From NCBI RefSeq assembly GCF_002802875.1, contig NZ_PEBI01000001.1, forward strand, positions 645,830 to 709,829: DNA of 64,000 bases, in the 5' to 3' direction. The notes beneath the pieces were generated by a model. That model was not told where the DNA came from, made no database searches, and saw nothing but the letters and a program-made list of their open reading frames with translations. The translations under genes and the position numbers were made by a program. Shown here in pieces: positions 17,079-26,397 of this stretch. Within the stretch, counting starts at the first letter, position 1. Every line of letters starts with the position of its first letter. The stretch is from Bifidobacterium primatium. Its GTDB lineage: Bacteria; Actinomycetota; Actinomycetes; Actinomycetales; Bifidobacteriaceae.

Positions 17079-18325
17079 CGTCGGACCTCCTTGATCGCGC
17101 CTTCCGAGCGCAGTTCCGCCTCGGACGGCAGCAGCTCGCCCCGATAATGCCGCGCAATGTCACGGACCATCTGCGAGGCGAGGAACCTCCTAAGAAATGT
17201 TTCGCGTACGGTATCGCGGCTCGGCGGATTGTCGAGCATGCCCGCCACCGCCGCCACACCGGCCTCGACGTCGCCGACGGGGAACAGCGAGCCGTTCCGA
17301 GCCTCCTGCCCGGCCCGCGCCGTACGCCCATCGGCGCCCGGCCGTACGACCTCGTTGTTGCCGACCACATCGGTGGCGACCGCCGGCACGCCGGCACGCA
17401 GCGATTCGATAAGCGAATACGGCATGCCCTCATACAGCGACGTGAGCAGATACAAGTCGAATGCGGCGACCATGATGTCGGCATCGGCACGGTATCCGAT
17501 GACATGCGTGTGCGAGGCCACATCCTCGCCGCAGCCCCGCCAGTACTCGCGTACGTCGGATTCCAATGGCCCGTCGCCCATATACACGAAGTGCGCATCG
17601 GGCCGCTGACGGATGACCTCGGCGGCGATGCGGGCGAACGTCATCGGATCCTTCTGTTCGACCAGTCGTGCGGTCACGCCCACGACCGGCGCGCCATCGG
17701 AGATGCCGAGCTCGGCGAATTCCAGGGCCGCGCGGGCCTCCTCGCGCGACGGCACGGGAACGTCCGGCACGCCGTTGACGATCACACGGAACTTGTCGGC
17801 CCTGTCGAGTCCGGCGGCGAGCGCCGCTCGCTTCTCCCCCGCCGACACGTTGAATGTCAGCGTGGTGGCGTGCCGGCTGAACCAACGCTCGAGTGCAGTG
17901 AACACCACGCGTTTCTTGCCGGAGAACTCGGGCGCCATGAACGAGTAGGCGTGCGGGGTGTAGAACACGCGCGGCACACGTTCGAGCCTGGCGGCGAGCC
18001 GACCGATGATGCCGGCCTTGGAGCTGTGGCAGTGCACCACGTCGGGGCGGATCTCGCGAATCGCCGACCGCACCTGCCGCAGTGCGGCCAGTTCATGCCG
18101 GGGGCTGATGTTGCGCACGAGCGCGTCGCATGGAATCATCCGGGCGTGCCGTCTCAGCTCGGGCAGGTCCTCGATGAACGAGGCGTCGAGACGCGACGTG
18201 CCGTAGATGAGCGTCACGTCGAATCGTTCCGCGTCGAGTCCGCGAATCAGGTCGACGACGTGCCGGCGCGTCCCGCCCTGGGACTCCAGCACCATCACCA
18301 CCTTCGTCTTCCGCATGGTATTCAT
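17075..18325 (-). CDS. family 4 glycosyltransferase
   Basis: A 416-residue GT-B enzyme. The N-terminal L-E-S-Q-G-G-T-R-R-H-V loop, V-H-C-H-S-S-K-A-G near residue 96, T-P-H-A-Y near 121 and the C-domain EX7E motif in Y-E-G-M-P-Y-S-L-I-E-S are typical of GT4 enzymes acting early in exopolysaccharide assembly. A Gly/Arg-rich insert (A-D-G-R-T-A-R-A-G-Q) interrupts the last domain. RBS AAGGTGGA is directly before the ATG. It is separated from the kinase gene by 79 nt, the largest gap in the front half of the operon; nothing clear is seen in the gap. Confidence 0.9.
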   Translation of the reverse strand: MNTMRKTKVVMVLESQGGTRRHVVDLIRGLDAERFDVTLIYGTSRLDASFIEDLPELRRHARMIPCDALVRNISPRHELAALRQVRSAIREIRPDVVHCHSSKAGIIGRLAARLERVPRVFYTPHAYSFMAPEFSGKKRVVFTALERWFSRHATTLTFNVSAGEKRAALAAGLDRADKFRVIVNGVPDVPVPSREEARAALEFAELGISDGAPVVGVTARLVEQKDPMTFARIAAEVIRQRPDAHFVYMGDGPLESDVREYWRGCGEDVASHTHVIGYRADADIMVAAFDLYLLTSLYEGMPYSLIESLRAGVPAVATDVVGNNEVVRPGADGRTARAGQEARNGSLFPVGDVEAGVAAVAGMLDNPPSRDTVRETFLRRFLASQMVRDIARHYRGELLPSEAELRSEGAIKEVRR

Positions 18326-18404
18326 TCCACCTTCTCACTTGCCGTACGGTCTCGCTTGCCGTTCGGGGTCATTCGCCGTTCGGAGCCTGCGCCCGCCCGA
18401 TTCG

Positions 18405-19829
18405 TCACTTCGCGTTCTTGCCGTGCTCTTTCCTGCGCCCCTTGCCAACGCCGGCCTTGCCGCCTTCGGCGTCGGCGTAGTAGTAGTACTTGGACTTGCT
18501 GCGCTTCTCGGCTTCGGCGTAGTTCACCACCACGCCCATCACCGGCACGTTCACCATCTCGAGTTCGGCGGCCACGCCTCGCAGCGACTTCTTGGTGGCC
18601 ACGTTCTGGCCGACGACGAGCACGAGCTTGGCGCCTTCCTTCGCGAAGATGGCGGCGTCGTTGGCCACGTCCATCGGCGAGGTGTCGACGATCACGTGGT
18701 CGTAGTCGTGTGCGAACTGTTCGAGCAGCGCGAGCATGGTCTTGGAGCCGAGCAGCAGGCTCGGGTTCGGCGACTTCTTGCCGGCGGGCAGCACGTGGAA
18801 GTTCTCCTTCCAGTACCGCTGGATGGCCAGGTCGGCGCCCACCTGCCCGGTGGCGAGGTTCGTAAGTCCCACGGCGTCGCTGATGCCGAGGTACTGGCCG
18901 ATGGACGGCTTCCTCAGGTCGGCGTCGATGAGCAGCACCTTCTCGCCCTTTTCCGCGTAGGCGGCGGCGAGGTTCATGGCCAGCGTGCTCTTGCCTTCGT
19001 TGGGGCCGCCGGAGGAGACGACCACGAGATTGCCCTTGGTCATGTCCTTGGGGATGACGAACGAGAGGTTCACGGCCACGCGGCGGATGTCCTCGGCAAT
19101 CGCGCCGGCGGGCTGGGCCACGATGACGGGCGCGCTGCCGGCGAGCAGCTGGTTCTTCGGCAGGTTGCCGATGACCGGCGCCTTGGTGTACATCTGGATG
19201 TCGGCGATCTGACGGATCTTCTTGTCCATGAAGTTCAGGGCGAGCGCCACGATGACGGCGAGCACGAATCCGGCGAGGGCGCCCTTGAACGCGCCGCTTT
19301 TCACGTTCGGCGAGGTGGGCTTGCTCGGCGCGTAGGCCTTCTGCACTACGGAGAACTTGATGGGCGTGGTGAGCTTGCCGCCGTCGTCGGTGTAGAGGTT
19401 GTTGATGATGAGGTTGTTGAGCGTCGTGGCCACCTCGTTGGCGATCTGCGCGGCCTCCTTGGGGTCGCTGCTGTTCGCGCTGATGGTCATGAGCGTGGTG
19501 TCGCCGTTGGCTGCGGCGGCCACGTTGGCGGCGAGCTCCTCGGTGGTCATGTTGAGGCCGAGGTTCTCGATGACGGGTTCCAGCACGGATTCGGTTTTGA
19601 CGAGGCTGGTGTAGGTGCTCATCTGCCGCTGGATGGCCTGGGAGTCGTTGTTCACCGAACCGAGGTCGGTGGACTGGGTCTGCATGCGCACGAACACCTG
19701 CGTGCTGGCCGTGTACACCGGCGTCTCGGATTTCACGGCCCAGGTGACGCCGCCGGTCACCACCACGAGGATGGCGAGTTCGAGCAGCAGGTACTTTTTC
19801 AGTACGTTGAGCAGGTCGAATATGTTCAC
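18405..19829 (-). CDS. Wzz/BY-kinase: chain-length determinant with tyrosine kinase domain
   Basis: A 474-residue inner-membrane protein. Two hydrophobic segments (about 17-32 and 186-205) bracket an extracytoplasmic Wzz domain. The cytoplasmic kinase domain has Walker A G-G-P-N-E-G-K-S-T near residue 278, Walker A' L-L-I-D-A-D-L-R near 306 and Walker B V-I-V-D-T-S-P near 372. The C-terminus has a Tyr cluster, Y-Y-Y-Y-A-D-A-E. Wzz and kinase are in one chain, the Wzc-like order. Such kinases set chain length through cyclic autophosphorylation, presumably reversed by the phosphatase at 1568. The GTG start has AAGGAG upstream and overlaps the DUF4012 stop as GTGA. Confidence 0.93.
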   Translation of the reverse strand: MNIFDLLNVLKKYLLLELAILVVVTGGVTWAVKSETPVYTASTQVFVRMQTQSTDLGSVNNDSQAIQRQMSTYTSLVKTESVLEPVIENLGLNMTTEELAANVAAAANGDTTLMTISANSSDPKEAAQIANEVATTLNNLIINNLYTDDGGKLTTPIKFSVVQKAYAPSKPTSPNVKSGAFKGALAGFVLAVIVALALNFMDKKIRQIADIQMYTKAPVIGNLPKNQLLAGSAPVIVAQPAGAIAEDIRRVAVNLSFVIPKDMTKGNLVVVSSGGPNEGKSTLAMNLAAAYAEKGEKVLLIDADLRKPSIGQYLGISDAVGLTNLATGQVGADLAIQRYWKENFHVLPAGKKSPNPSLLLGSKTMLALLEQFAHDYDHVIVDTSPMDVANDAAIFAKEGAKLVLVVGQNVATKKSLRGVAAELEMVNVPVMGVVVNYAEAEKRSKSKYYYYADAEGGKAGVGKGRRKEHGKNAK

Positions 19830-21868
19830 TGGTCGTTCTCCTTAATCAGGGGAGTCTGATGAATGGTCATGGTGGTGCCGGCGGCCCGTTCCGAGGTCTG
19901 CACGGTCACCGAAAGCGTTGCCGTTTCGCCGGGTTTGAGCGTGATCTTCTTCACGCCGACGGTCAGTCCGTTGTGGGTGGTGATGGTGTCGAATCCCTTG
20001 CCGCCGCTCGAACCGCCCGACCCCGAGCCGGAGATCGTCCAGTCGACGAGTCTTCCGCCGGCCGGCGCGTACACGTATACGACGGTGGCGATCTCGCCGG
20101 GGTTCACGTCGTATCCCTCCGACATGCCCTTGCCGGTCACGTAGTCCGGCAGTCCGGCCACGTCGGCCGCGTTCACGGTGTTGGCGAGCTTCACGTCCAC
20201 CGCATACTGCTGCGCGCCGGATTCCAGGGTGCGGGTCCTGCGGCTGGTCACCGAGCGGTCGAGATACCAGCTCATCTTGCCCTGCGTGCCGTCGGAAAGA
20301 TACACGCCGGTGTTGGGTTCGGCCGGCTTGGTCTCGAGCTCTCCGGCGATGGCCGTGTCGTGCAGGCGCTCCTGTTCGGCGCCGCGTACGGACCAGACCT
20401 TGAGATGCCCCTGTCTGGTCGACGTCATGACGGCGTTGAGCAGTGCCGCGGAATTGCCGCCGTTGGCGGCGTGGAGAATATGGTCGAACGACTGCCTGGC
20501 CACGGCGGAGAACACGGCGTCCTGTTCGCCGGGCGTGCGGTTCTCAAGGTAGCTGTCGTGCAGCAGGTACTGCGCGGTGTTGGAACCGTTCAACGTCACC
20601 GTGCCGGAGCCGTCCGGCGCCGCCGCATCGTTGATGGTCACGCCGCCGGCCACGGCGAGCAGGCTCTGCAGCAGGCACGGGTCGATCATGATGACGCCGC
20701 TGATGGTCTGCTTGCGGTCCTTCTCCCACATGGCCTTGGCGATGGCCGCGGCGCGCGGATAGTCGGGCGTGAAGTTCACGTCGTGCGGCTTGGTCAGCAG
20801 GTTCTCGCCGAACAGGGCGATCTCGTCGTCCTGCGCGTCCAGTACGGGCGAGTCCAGCTGCGGCAGCGTGCTTTCCGAGACGAAGTCGGAAAGCGTGAAT
20901 CGGCCGCCGTCCACGGTCAGCGTGCCCCATGAGCCGGGTAGGCCGCCGGTGGGGCGGACCTCCGCGTTGTTCTGCGCAATCACCAGATACGTGCGCGCGC
21001 CGGAATCGTCGAGGTCGAGCATGGAGGGCGCCACGTTGGCGATGCGCGCGTAGACGTCCACCTGGTCGGCCAGTTCGGCGAATTTGCCGCGCGCGTTGTC
21101 CAAGGCGTCGGCGATCTGCGCGATATGCGGTGTCGGCACGCGGCCGAGGTCGATTTCGGCGTCGCCGATCACGCCGCTGGCCTGGTCGAGGTCGTCGGCC
21201 GATTCGGTGAGTCCGGGCATCGAGACCGTGCCGTCGTTCACGCTGATCGACGTCGTGGAGAAGTTGCCGGCCGCGCGTCCCAACTGCGGCAATGCGTTCA
21301 CGGATACGTCGTGCATGATGCCCACGGTGTCGCGCACGGCGGTCACGTCGTCGCCGATCACCGGCAGTGCGCCGAGCATCCGCCATCCGAAGCCGCTGGT
21401 CTGCGCATAGGCCTTGTCGACGCCATTCGACAGCCGCGTCATGCCGGCCTTCGCCGCGTTCGCGTCGCCGCTGCGGATGGCGGCCGGAATGGCGCTGGCC
21501 CCCTGCGAGGCCTCGGCCACGGCGCGTTTGACCTGCAGTGCGGAATACCCCATGTAGGCGCCGAACGCACCGATCGCCGCCACGATCACGAACACCACGA
21601 GCAGCACTCGACGTACGCGCCTGCGACGTCGGATACGAGCCACATGTTCGGCGCTCATGCGGCGTCGACGCGGCCGCGCCCCCTGCGTGACGTCGGCGAG
21701 CGCGTCGGCGGAGAATCCGTCGAGGTTCGGCCGCACGACGTCGCTCGGCTGCACGACGTCGTCGGACGTGCCGTGGGCCGTCCGTCCGTCGTCGTGCGTC
21801 GCCGTATCGTCGGCGACGCCGTTCGATGCGTTCCTCATATCGTCCATATCGTTCGTCTTCGTCGTCAT
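19826..21868 (-). CDS. DUF4012 membrane-anchored extracytoplasmic protein
   Basis: A 680-residue protein. Residues 1-85 are cytoplasmic, Asp/Thr-rich then Arg-rich; one membrane segment follows at about 88-108, and the rest is outside. The core Y-L-V-I-A-Q-N-N-A-E-V-R-P-T-G-G near residue 292 is the signature of DUF4012 proteins, which are common in actinobacterial exopolysaccharide operons but have no proven activity. It is coupled on both sides (TGATG with the priming transferase, GTGA with the kinase), suggesting a role with polymerisation or attachment. A possible polymer-wall ligase role, by analogy with LCP proteins, is only a guess. Confidence 0.85.
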   Translation of the reverse strand: MTTKTNDMDDMRNASNGVADDTATHDDGRTAHGTSDDVVQPSDVVRPNLDGFSADALADVTQGARPRRRRMSAEHVARIRRRRRVRRVLLVVFVIVAAIGAFGAYMGYSALQVKRAVAEASQGASAIPAAIRSGDANAAKAGMTRLSNGVDKAYAQTSGFGWRMLGALPVIGDDVTAVRDTVGIMHDVSVNALPQLGRAAGNFSTTSISVNDGTVSMPGLTESADDLDQASGVIGDAEIDLGRVPTPHIAQIADALDNARGKFAELADQVDVYARIANVAPSMLDLDDSGARTYLVIAQNNAEVRPTGGLPGSWGTLTVDGGRFTLSDFVSESTLPQLDSPVLDAQDDEIALFGENLLTKPHDVNFTPDYPRAAAIAKAMWEKDRKQTISGVIMIDPCLLQSLLAVAGGVTINDAAAPDGSGTVTLNGSNTAQYLLHDSYLENRTPGEQDAVFSAVARQSFDHILHAANGGNSAALLNAVMTSTRQGHLKVWSVRGAEQERLHDTAIAGELETKPAEPNTGVYLSDGTQGKMSWYLDRSVTSRRTRTLESGAQQYAVDVKLANTVNAADVAGLPDYVTGKGMSEGYDVNPGEIATVVYVYAPAGGRLVDWTISGSGSGGSSGGKGFDTITTHNGLTVGVKKITLKPGETATLSVTVQTSERAAGTTMTIHQTPLIKENDQ

Positions 21869-23433
21869 CAGTAGGCGCCCTTATGCGTGATGACGACGCC
21901 CACGGTCTTGAACAGTATGGTGAGGTCGCCGGTGATGGACCAGTCCTGCACGTACGAGACGTCGAGCTGTTCGGATTCCTCGGCGGTCAGGTTGCTGCGG
22001 CCGGACACCTGCCACGGGCCGGTGATGCCGGGCTTGACGTACATGCGCGTGGCGTACAGCCGGTTGTATCGGGCGTGTTCCTCGGGCAGCGGCGGGCGCG
22101 GACCGACGACGCTCATGTCGCCGCGCAGCACGTTGAAGAACTGCGGCAGCTCGTCGATGCTCCATTTGCGGATGAACGCGCCGACTCGGGTGATGCGCGG
22201 GTCGCGCTTCATCTTGAAGATGAAGCGGTCGGTCTGGCCGGTCTCCTCGGCGAGTTTCGCCTTGAGTTCGTCGGCGTTCGTGACCATCGAACGGAATTTG
22301 ATCATATGGAACGGCCGTCCTCGCAGGCCGATGCGCTTCTGCCCGTAGAACACGGGACCGCCGTCGTCGATTTTGATGGCGATGGCCGTGGCAATCATGA
22401 TGGGCGAGGATGCGATGATGGCCAAAATGGCGAGCACGAGATCGAAGGCGCGTTTGATCATGCGCGTGCCGAAACCATACTGCGGCAGTCGCAGCGTCAG
22501 CACCGGCATGCCCTGGATGTTGCGCAGGTAGAGTCGGTGCGCGCCCATGTCGGCGGCGCCGGCGCTGAGCGCGATCTCCAATCCCAATGATTCCACGGCG
22601 AGCGAGAGCACGTTGAATTCGACGGAATCACGGCGGATGACGTCGCAGATCAGCAGCGTCTGCACGTTCATGCCGATGGCCGTGGCTCCGAGACGCGCGT
22701 CGTACGGCAGCACGGTCAGTTTGTCGTCGATGTCGACGTCGGCCGGGAGCGGCACCGACACGACGGACTTCGTCCGCGGGTCGACGCCGACGGGGCATAC
22801 GGCGACGGGACGGTAGTTCATCTGCGTGCGGCGGCGGAGTCGGCCGAGCGTTCGAGCGATGCAGGCGGGAGAGCCGATGATGATGGTCGCGTAGGCGAAC
22901 CGTCCGTCGCCGCGACGGCGGGCGATGATGCGGCGCGCTATGAATCGTGCGATGACGGTGAACGCCAGCGTCATCGCAGCGGTGGCGATCATGACGTGCA
23001 GCGGCAGCGGCAGTCCGAAGATGTAGTTGACCGCGGCCTGGATGACGAACGTCTTGACGACGCCTTCCACGATCTTGTAGTTGACCTGATAGCCGTCGCC
23101 CATGACGTGGCGATGATAGATGCCGGCGGTGTACAGGCAGGCCACGTAGATAAGGGCGAACAGCAGCAGGAGCACACCGGTGAGCAGTTCGCTGGCCATG
23201 CCGTCGTCGTCGGGGATGTAGGAGAACGGTTCGCGCACGAACATGATGAGATTCGCGAACACGAGCATGGAGCCATCCACGACCATGAGTATCAGATTGA
23301 CGAAGAACCGCCAATACAGCACCTGGGAGAGCTGATGGGCGCCGGCCGCCATGACATCGTTATCATTGCCGGCTTCGATATTGGTGGCTGTCGCGGAATC
23401 CTTTCGATTCCACCAATGATGCTTCCTCTTCAA
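21868..23433 (-). CDS. priming polyprenyl-phosphate sugar-1-phosphate transferase
   Basis: About 521 residues. Four N-terminal membrane segments and a cytoplasmic CoA-binding-like domain precede a fifth helix and the catalytic bacterial sugar transferase domain: K-F-R-S-M, W-S-I-D-E-L-P-Q-F-F-N-V, V-G-P-R-P-P and K-P-G-I-T-G-P-W-Q. It moves hexose-1-phosphate to undecaprenyl phosphate and starts the repeat unit. It is the first gene of the ~19 kb operon. I prefer the TTG at 23433 because GAGGAAGG lies upstream; the TTG at 23478 and a later ATG are alternatives. The sugar (glucose or galactose) cannot be read. Confidence 0.9.
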   Translation of the reverse strand: MKRKHHWWNRKDSATATNIEAGNDNDVMAAGAHQLSQVLYWRFFVNLILMVVDGSMLVFANLIMFVREPFSYIPDDDGMASELLTGVLLLLFALIYVACLYTAGIYHRHVMGDGYQVNYKIVEGVVKTFVIQAAVNYIFGLPLPLHVMIATAAMTLAFTVIARFIARRIIARRRGDGRFAYATIIIGSPACIARTLGRLRRRTQMNYRPVAVCPVGVDPRTKSVVSVPLPADVDIDDKLTVLPYDARLGATAIGMNVQTLLICDVIRRDSVEFNVLSLAVESLGLEIALSAGAADMGAHRLYLRNIQGMPVLTLRLPQYGFGTRMIKRAFDLVLAILAIIASSPIMIATAIAIKIDDGGPVFYGQKRIGLRGRPFHMIKFRSMVTNADELKAKLAEETGQTDRFIFKMKRDPRITRVGAFIRKWSIDELPQFFNVLRGDMSVVGPRPPLPEEHARYNRLYATRMYVKPGITGPWQVSGRSNLTAEESEQLDVSYVQDWSITGDLTILFKTVGVVITHKGAY

Positions 23434-23501
23434 ACGCCACCCTTCCTCAACGTCGGTTCGCCCTAGGGTTCTTCTCAATCGGGGGTATGTAACATCCGTT
23501 A

Positions 23502-23529
23502 ACTATACGGTACGACACCTACAAACAAA
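23502..23529 (-). promoter_or_regulatory. candidate promoter of the exopolysaccharide operon
   Basis: On the minus strand TATAGT (23507-23502) is preceded at about 15-17 bp by TTTGTTTG-like sequence (complement of 23521-23529). It is the only promoter-like pair seen ahead of the priming transferase gene. The assignment is by eye. Confidence 0.4.
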
Positions 23530-23618
23530 CGTTTTATATGGCTACAGGAGAAACACTGACAACCCCTCCACATTTTTCCGCATTGTCGCCAAGGTATGCA
23601 CCCTATACCCCGATTGCC

Positions 23619-23723
23619 CATGAGTCTTCGGGAGTGGACCATGGGCCTTCGGATGCGGGGCATGGACCGTCGGGAGTGAATCATGAGTCTTCGGATACGG
23701 GGCATAAGTCTTCGGACGCAAAC
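23619..23723. repeat. five tandem 21-bp repeats
   Basis: Units start at 23619, 23640, 23661, 23682 and 23703. Each begins CAT and has CTTCGG or CGTCGG in the middle, for example CATGAGTCTTCGGGAGTGGA. The exact 21-bp period equals two helical turns, and the array leads directly into the GTGGGTC copies. Confidence 0.85.
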
Positions 23724-23726
23724 CGA

Positions 23727-24152
23727 AAAGTGGGTCTATCGGATTACCAAGCTTGGGAAGCGAGCTATCCGACCATCAAATTAGGCAAAGTGGGTCTAGC
23801 CGTTCATTAACTTCGACAAGAACCGGCAAAGTGGGTCGAATACTTCACTAAATTTGAAAAGTGGGTCAAAACGTTCACGAAGAGCGGGGTTTCGCCTTCC
23901 CCACGTATGTATTAGACCCACAAACCCGTAAATGAATCGATAGACCCACTCTTTATACGGCGTGTAGACCCACAAACCAGTTCATGATCGGATCATCGAC
24001 CGAATAGACCCACAAAACCAATCCCCAATGAACCATCATGAACCGACAGACCCACAAAACCAATCCAACAGACCCACAAACCCCAATTCGCGGCCAAGTC
24101 CATAACCGGACAGACCCGCAAAACCGAGTCAATAGACCCACAAACCCGTAAA
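23727..24152. repeat. array of 12 GTGGGTC-type motifs in two orientations
   Basis: AAAGTGGGTC occurs at 23730, 23790, 23831 and 23861 (position of G in GTGGGTC). The inverted form, mostly (T/C)AGACCCACAAA, occurs at 23913, 23941, 23965, 24005, 24047, 24069, 24111 and 24133. Many spacings in the inverted half are about 22 or 42 bp. Spacers are not conserved, so it is not a simple tandem repeat or CRISPR. Confidence 0.8.
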
Positions 24153-24190
24153 TGGAGGGTTTGACGTCGCTTGGCGGTAGATTGGCGCTT

Positions 24191-26344
24191 ATGCCGATTT
24201 ATGACCTGGGACTTGAACACGTTTCGCTCGCTTTCGCCACGAAGACCATCTTCACCGATGTGACGCAGGGGGTTTTCGAGGGCGACCGCATTGGCATCGT
24301 CGGCAGGAACGGCGATGGCAAATCCACGCTGCTGCACCTGTTCAACGGCACGATGGAACCGGACTCGGGCCGCGTGACCATTCGCGGCGGACTGACGTTC
24401 GGCATGCTCGACCAGCGCGATCCGCTTGACGACGACGCCACCGTGCGCGAGGCCGCGCTCGAAGGCCGCGAGGACTACGAATGGGCCGCGGAGACCAAGT
24501 CGCGAGAGATTGTGGAGGCGCTGCTGGGCGGCATCGACCTGAACGCACGCGTCGGCTCGCTTTCCGGCGGCCAGCGCCGCCGCGCCGACCTCGCCCGACT
24601 GCTGCTGAAGGATTGGGACATTCTCGCGCTTGACGAGCCGACGAACCATCTGGATGTGGTCACGATCCATTGGCTGGCCGAGCATCTGAAGAACCGCTGG
24701 GCCAAGGGGCAGGGTGCGCTGCTGCTGGTGACGCACGACCGTTGGTTCCTCGACGAGGTGTGCGAGTCGATGTGGGAGGTGCACGACGGTGTGATCGACC
24801 CGTTCGAGGGCGGCTATTCGGCGTACATGCTGCAGCGTGTGGAACGCGACCGTCAGGCGGATGTGCGCGAGACGAAGCGCCGCAATCTGGCCCGCAAGGA
24901 GCTGGCGTGGCTGACCCGTGGCGCGCGTGCGCGTTCGACGAAGCAGAAGTTCCATGTGAAGGCCGCGCGCGAGCTGATCGCCGACGTGCCTCCGGTACGC
25001 AATACGCTCGAATTGAAGCAGATGGCGACGTCGCGTCTGGGCAAGCAGGTGGTCGACCTCGTCGACGTCACCCAGATCTTCGCCAAGCCCGCACCGAACG
25101 CTGACGCCGCTCATGCCGATGGCGCCGAAACGACCGAGGACTTCGTGACCGCCATGTATGCGGAGCCGCAGCCGCATGGTTCGGTCGAGGTGGCCGTGGA
25201 TACGCTCGCCGATCCGCGTCTGGTGGACGCCGGCATTCCCGAGGCCATCGCCGCAGCGGAGAAGGCGCGCGCCGAGGCCGAGGCGTTGGCACGCGAACAG
25301 GGCGTGGCCGAGGTGAAGGTGAAGCCGGAGGTCACGTCCGCCGCACAGCGCGTGACCGTTTCGGGCCGTAAGATCCTCGACGATGTGACGTGGCTTATCG
25401 GCCCGGGCGACCGTATCGGCATCGTCGGCGCGAACGGCGCCGGCAAGTCCACGCTGCTCAAGCTCATCGACGGCTCAATCACCCCGACCGTAGGCCATGT
25501 GAACATCGGCAAGACCGTGAAGTTCGCCGTGCTTTCGCAGCGGCTTGACGAACTGGAGAAGCTGGGCAAGTACAAGATCAAGGAAGTGCTGAGCCGCTAC
25601 AAGCCGAGCTACATCGTGGACGGCAAGGAGGTGACGCCCGGTCAGCTCATGGAGCGCCTCGGCTTCTCCTCCGCCCAGTTGATGACGCCGATCCGCGACC
25701 TTTCCGGCGGCCAGAAGCGCCGCATGCAGCTGCTGCTGATCCTGCTGGACGAGCCGAACGTTCTCATCATGGACGAGCCCGGCAACGACCTCGACACCGA
25801 CATGCTCGCCGTGATGGAGGACCTGCTCGACACCTGGCCGGGCACGCTGATCGTGGTCTCCCACGACCGGTATCTGCTCGAACGCGTGACCGATCAGCAG
25901 TTCGCACTGCTCAACGGCAAGGTGCGGCATCTCCCCGGCGGCGTGCAGGACTATCTCGACATGGTCGAACGCATGCAGAAGGAGGGCGCGGAAGCCGTCT
26001 TCGGCACGGATGGCGCCTCGGGCAAGAATGGTGGCAGCGGCAAGGGCGGCAACGGCACGGCCTCAGACGGCAACGGCGCGGACACCGCCGGCGACGATGC
26101 GGCCGATGCCAAGCCGAAGCTGTCGGGCAAGGAATACCATCAGGTCACACGTCGCATCTCGGCCATCGAGCGCAAGCTCGCCAAGCTCGAGGAGCAGAAG
26201 GGCAATCTCGAGGAGCAGATGGCCGCCCATGATCCCACGGACTTCGAGGGCCTGAACAAGCTCAACGGGCAGATGCAGGCCATCGCCTCGGAAAGCGACG
26301 ACCTTGAAACCGAGTGGATGGAGCTCAGCGAACAGGTCGAGTAG
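24191..26344 (+). CDS. ABC-F family ATPase (Uup/EttA-like)
   Basis: A 717-residue soluble protein with two ABC domains. The first has Walker A G-R-N-G-D-G-K-S-T near residue 36 and L-S-G-G-Q-R-R-R; the second has G-A-N-G-A-G-K-S-T and L-S-G-G-Q-K-R-R with D-E-P. An unusually long, Ala/Glu-rich linker follows domain 1, and a Gly/Asp-rich stretch then a coiled coil forms the C-terminus, as in Uup. There are no membrane segments. ABC-F proteins act on ribosomes rather than transport. I start at the ATG at 24191, matching the family's first strand; the frame is open to 24152, where it overlaps the last repeat of the array. Confidence 0.9.
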   Translation: MPIYDLGLEHVSLAFATKTIFTDVTQGVFEGDRIGIVGRNGDGKSTLLHLFNGTMEPDSGRVTIRGGLTFGMLDQRDPLDDDATVREAALEGREDYEWAAETKSREIVEALLGGIDLNARVGSLSGGQRRRADLARLLLKDWDILALDEPTNHLDVVTIHWLAEHLKNRWAKGQGALLLVTHDRWFLDEVCESMWEVHDGVIDPFEGGYSAYMLQRVERDRQADVRETKRRNLARKELAWLTRGARARSTKQKFHVKAARELIADVPPVRNTLELKQMATSRLGKQVVDLVDVTQIFAKPAPNADAAHADGAETTEDFVTAMYAEPQPHGSVEVAVDTLADPRLVDAGIPEAIAAAEKARAEAEALAREQGVAEVKVKPEVTSAAQRVTVSGRKILDDVTWLIGPGDRIGIVGANGAGKSTLLKLIDGSITPTVGHVNIGKTVKFAVLSQRLDELEKLGKYKIKEVLSRYKPSYIVDGKEVTPGQLMERLGFSSAQLMTPIRDLSGGQKRRMQLLLILLDEPNVLIMDEPGNDLDTDMLAVMEDLLDTWPGTLIVVSHDRYLLERVTDQQFALLNGKVRHLPGGVQDYLDMVERMQKEGAEAVFGTDGASGKNGGSGKGGNGTASDGNGADTAGDDAADAKPKLSGKEYHQVTRRISAIERKLAKLEEQKGNLEEQMAAHDPTDFEGLNKLNGQMQAIASESDDLETEWMELSEQVE

Positions 26345-26346
26345 TT

Positions 26347-26396
26347 GAATACTGGTTGGGGCTGGGAGCCACACGTCCCAGCCCCAACCAGTATTC
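26347..26396. terminator. long perfect hairpin after ABC-F gene
   Basis: A 21-bp perfect stem (26347-26367 with 26376-26396) around an 8-nt loop begins 2 nt after the stop codon. There is no T-run on either strand, so classical rho-independent termination is uncertain; transcript-end protection is another option. Confidence 0.6.
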
Positions 26397-26397
26397 G

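Larger units (their letters stand above)
23434..24190. other. repeat-rich intergenic region upstream of EPS operon and ABC-F gene
   Basis: A 757-bp stretch between divergent genes. It holds a possible operon promoter (23502-23529), five 21-bp tandem repeats (23619-23723), four GTGGGTC copies (23730-23867) and eight inverted copies, GACCCAC or GACCCGC (23913-24139). A short ORF across the tandem repeats has no sign of being a gene. Confidence 0.7.

Noticed and set aside
23538-23810. 90-codon ORF over the 21-bp tandem repeats
   Set aside because: It encodes only a 7-residue periodic peptide (H-E-S-S-G-V-D type) created by the DNA repeats, with no family match I recognise and no good start region.
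23727-24152. CRISPR array
   Set aside because: The repeated core is only 7-13 bp, occurs in both orientations and has uneven spacers; no cas gene is nearby.
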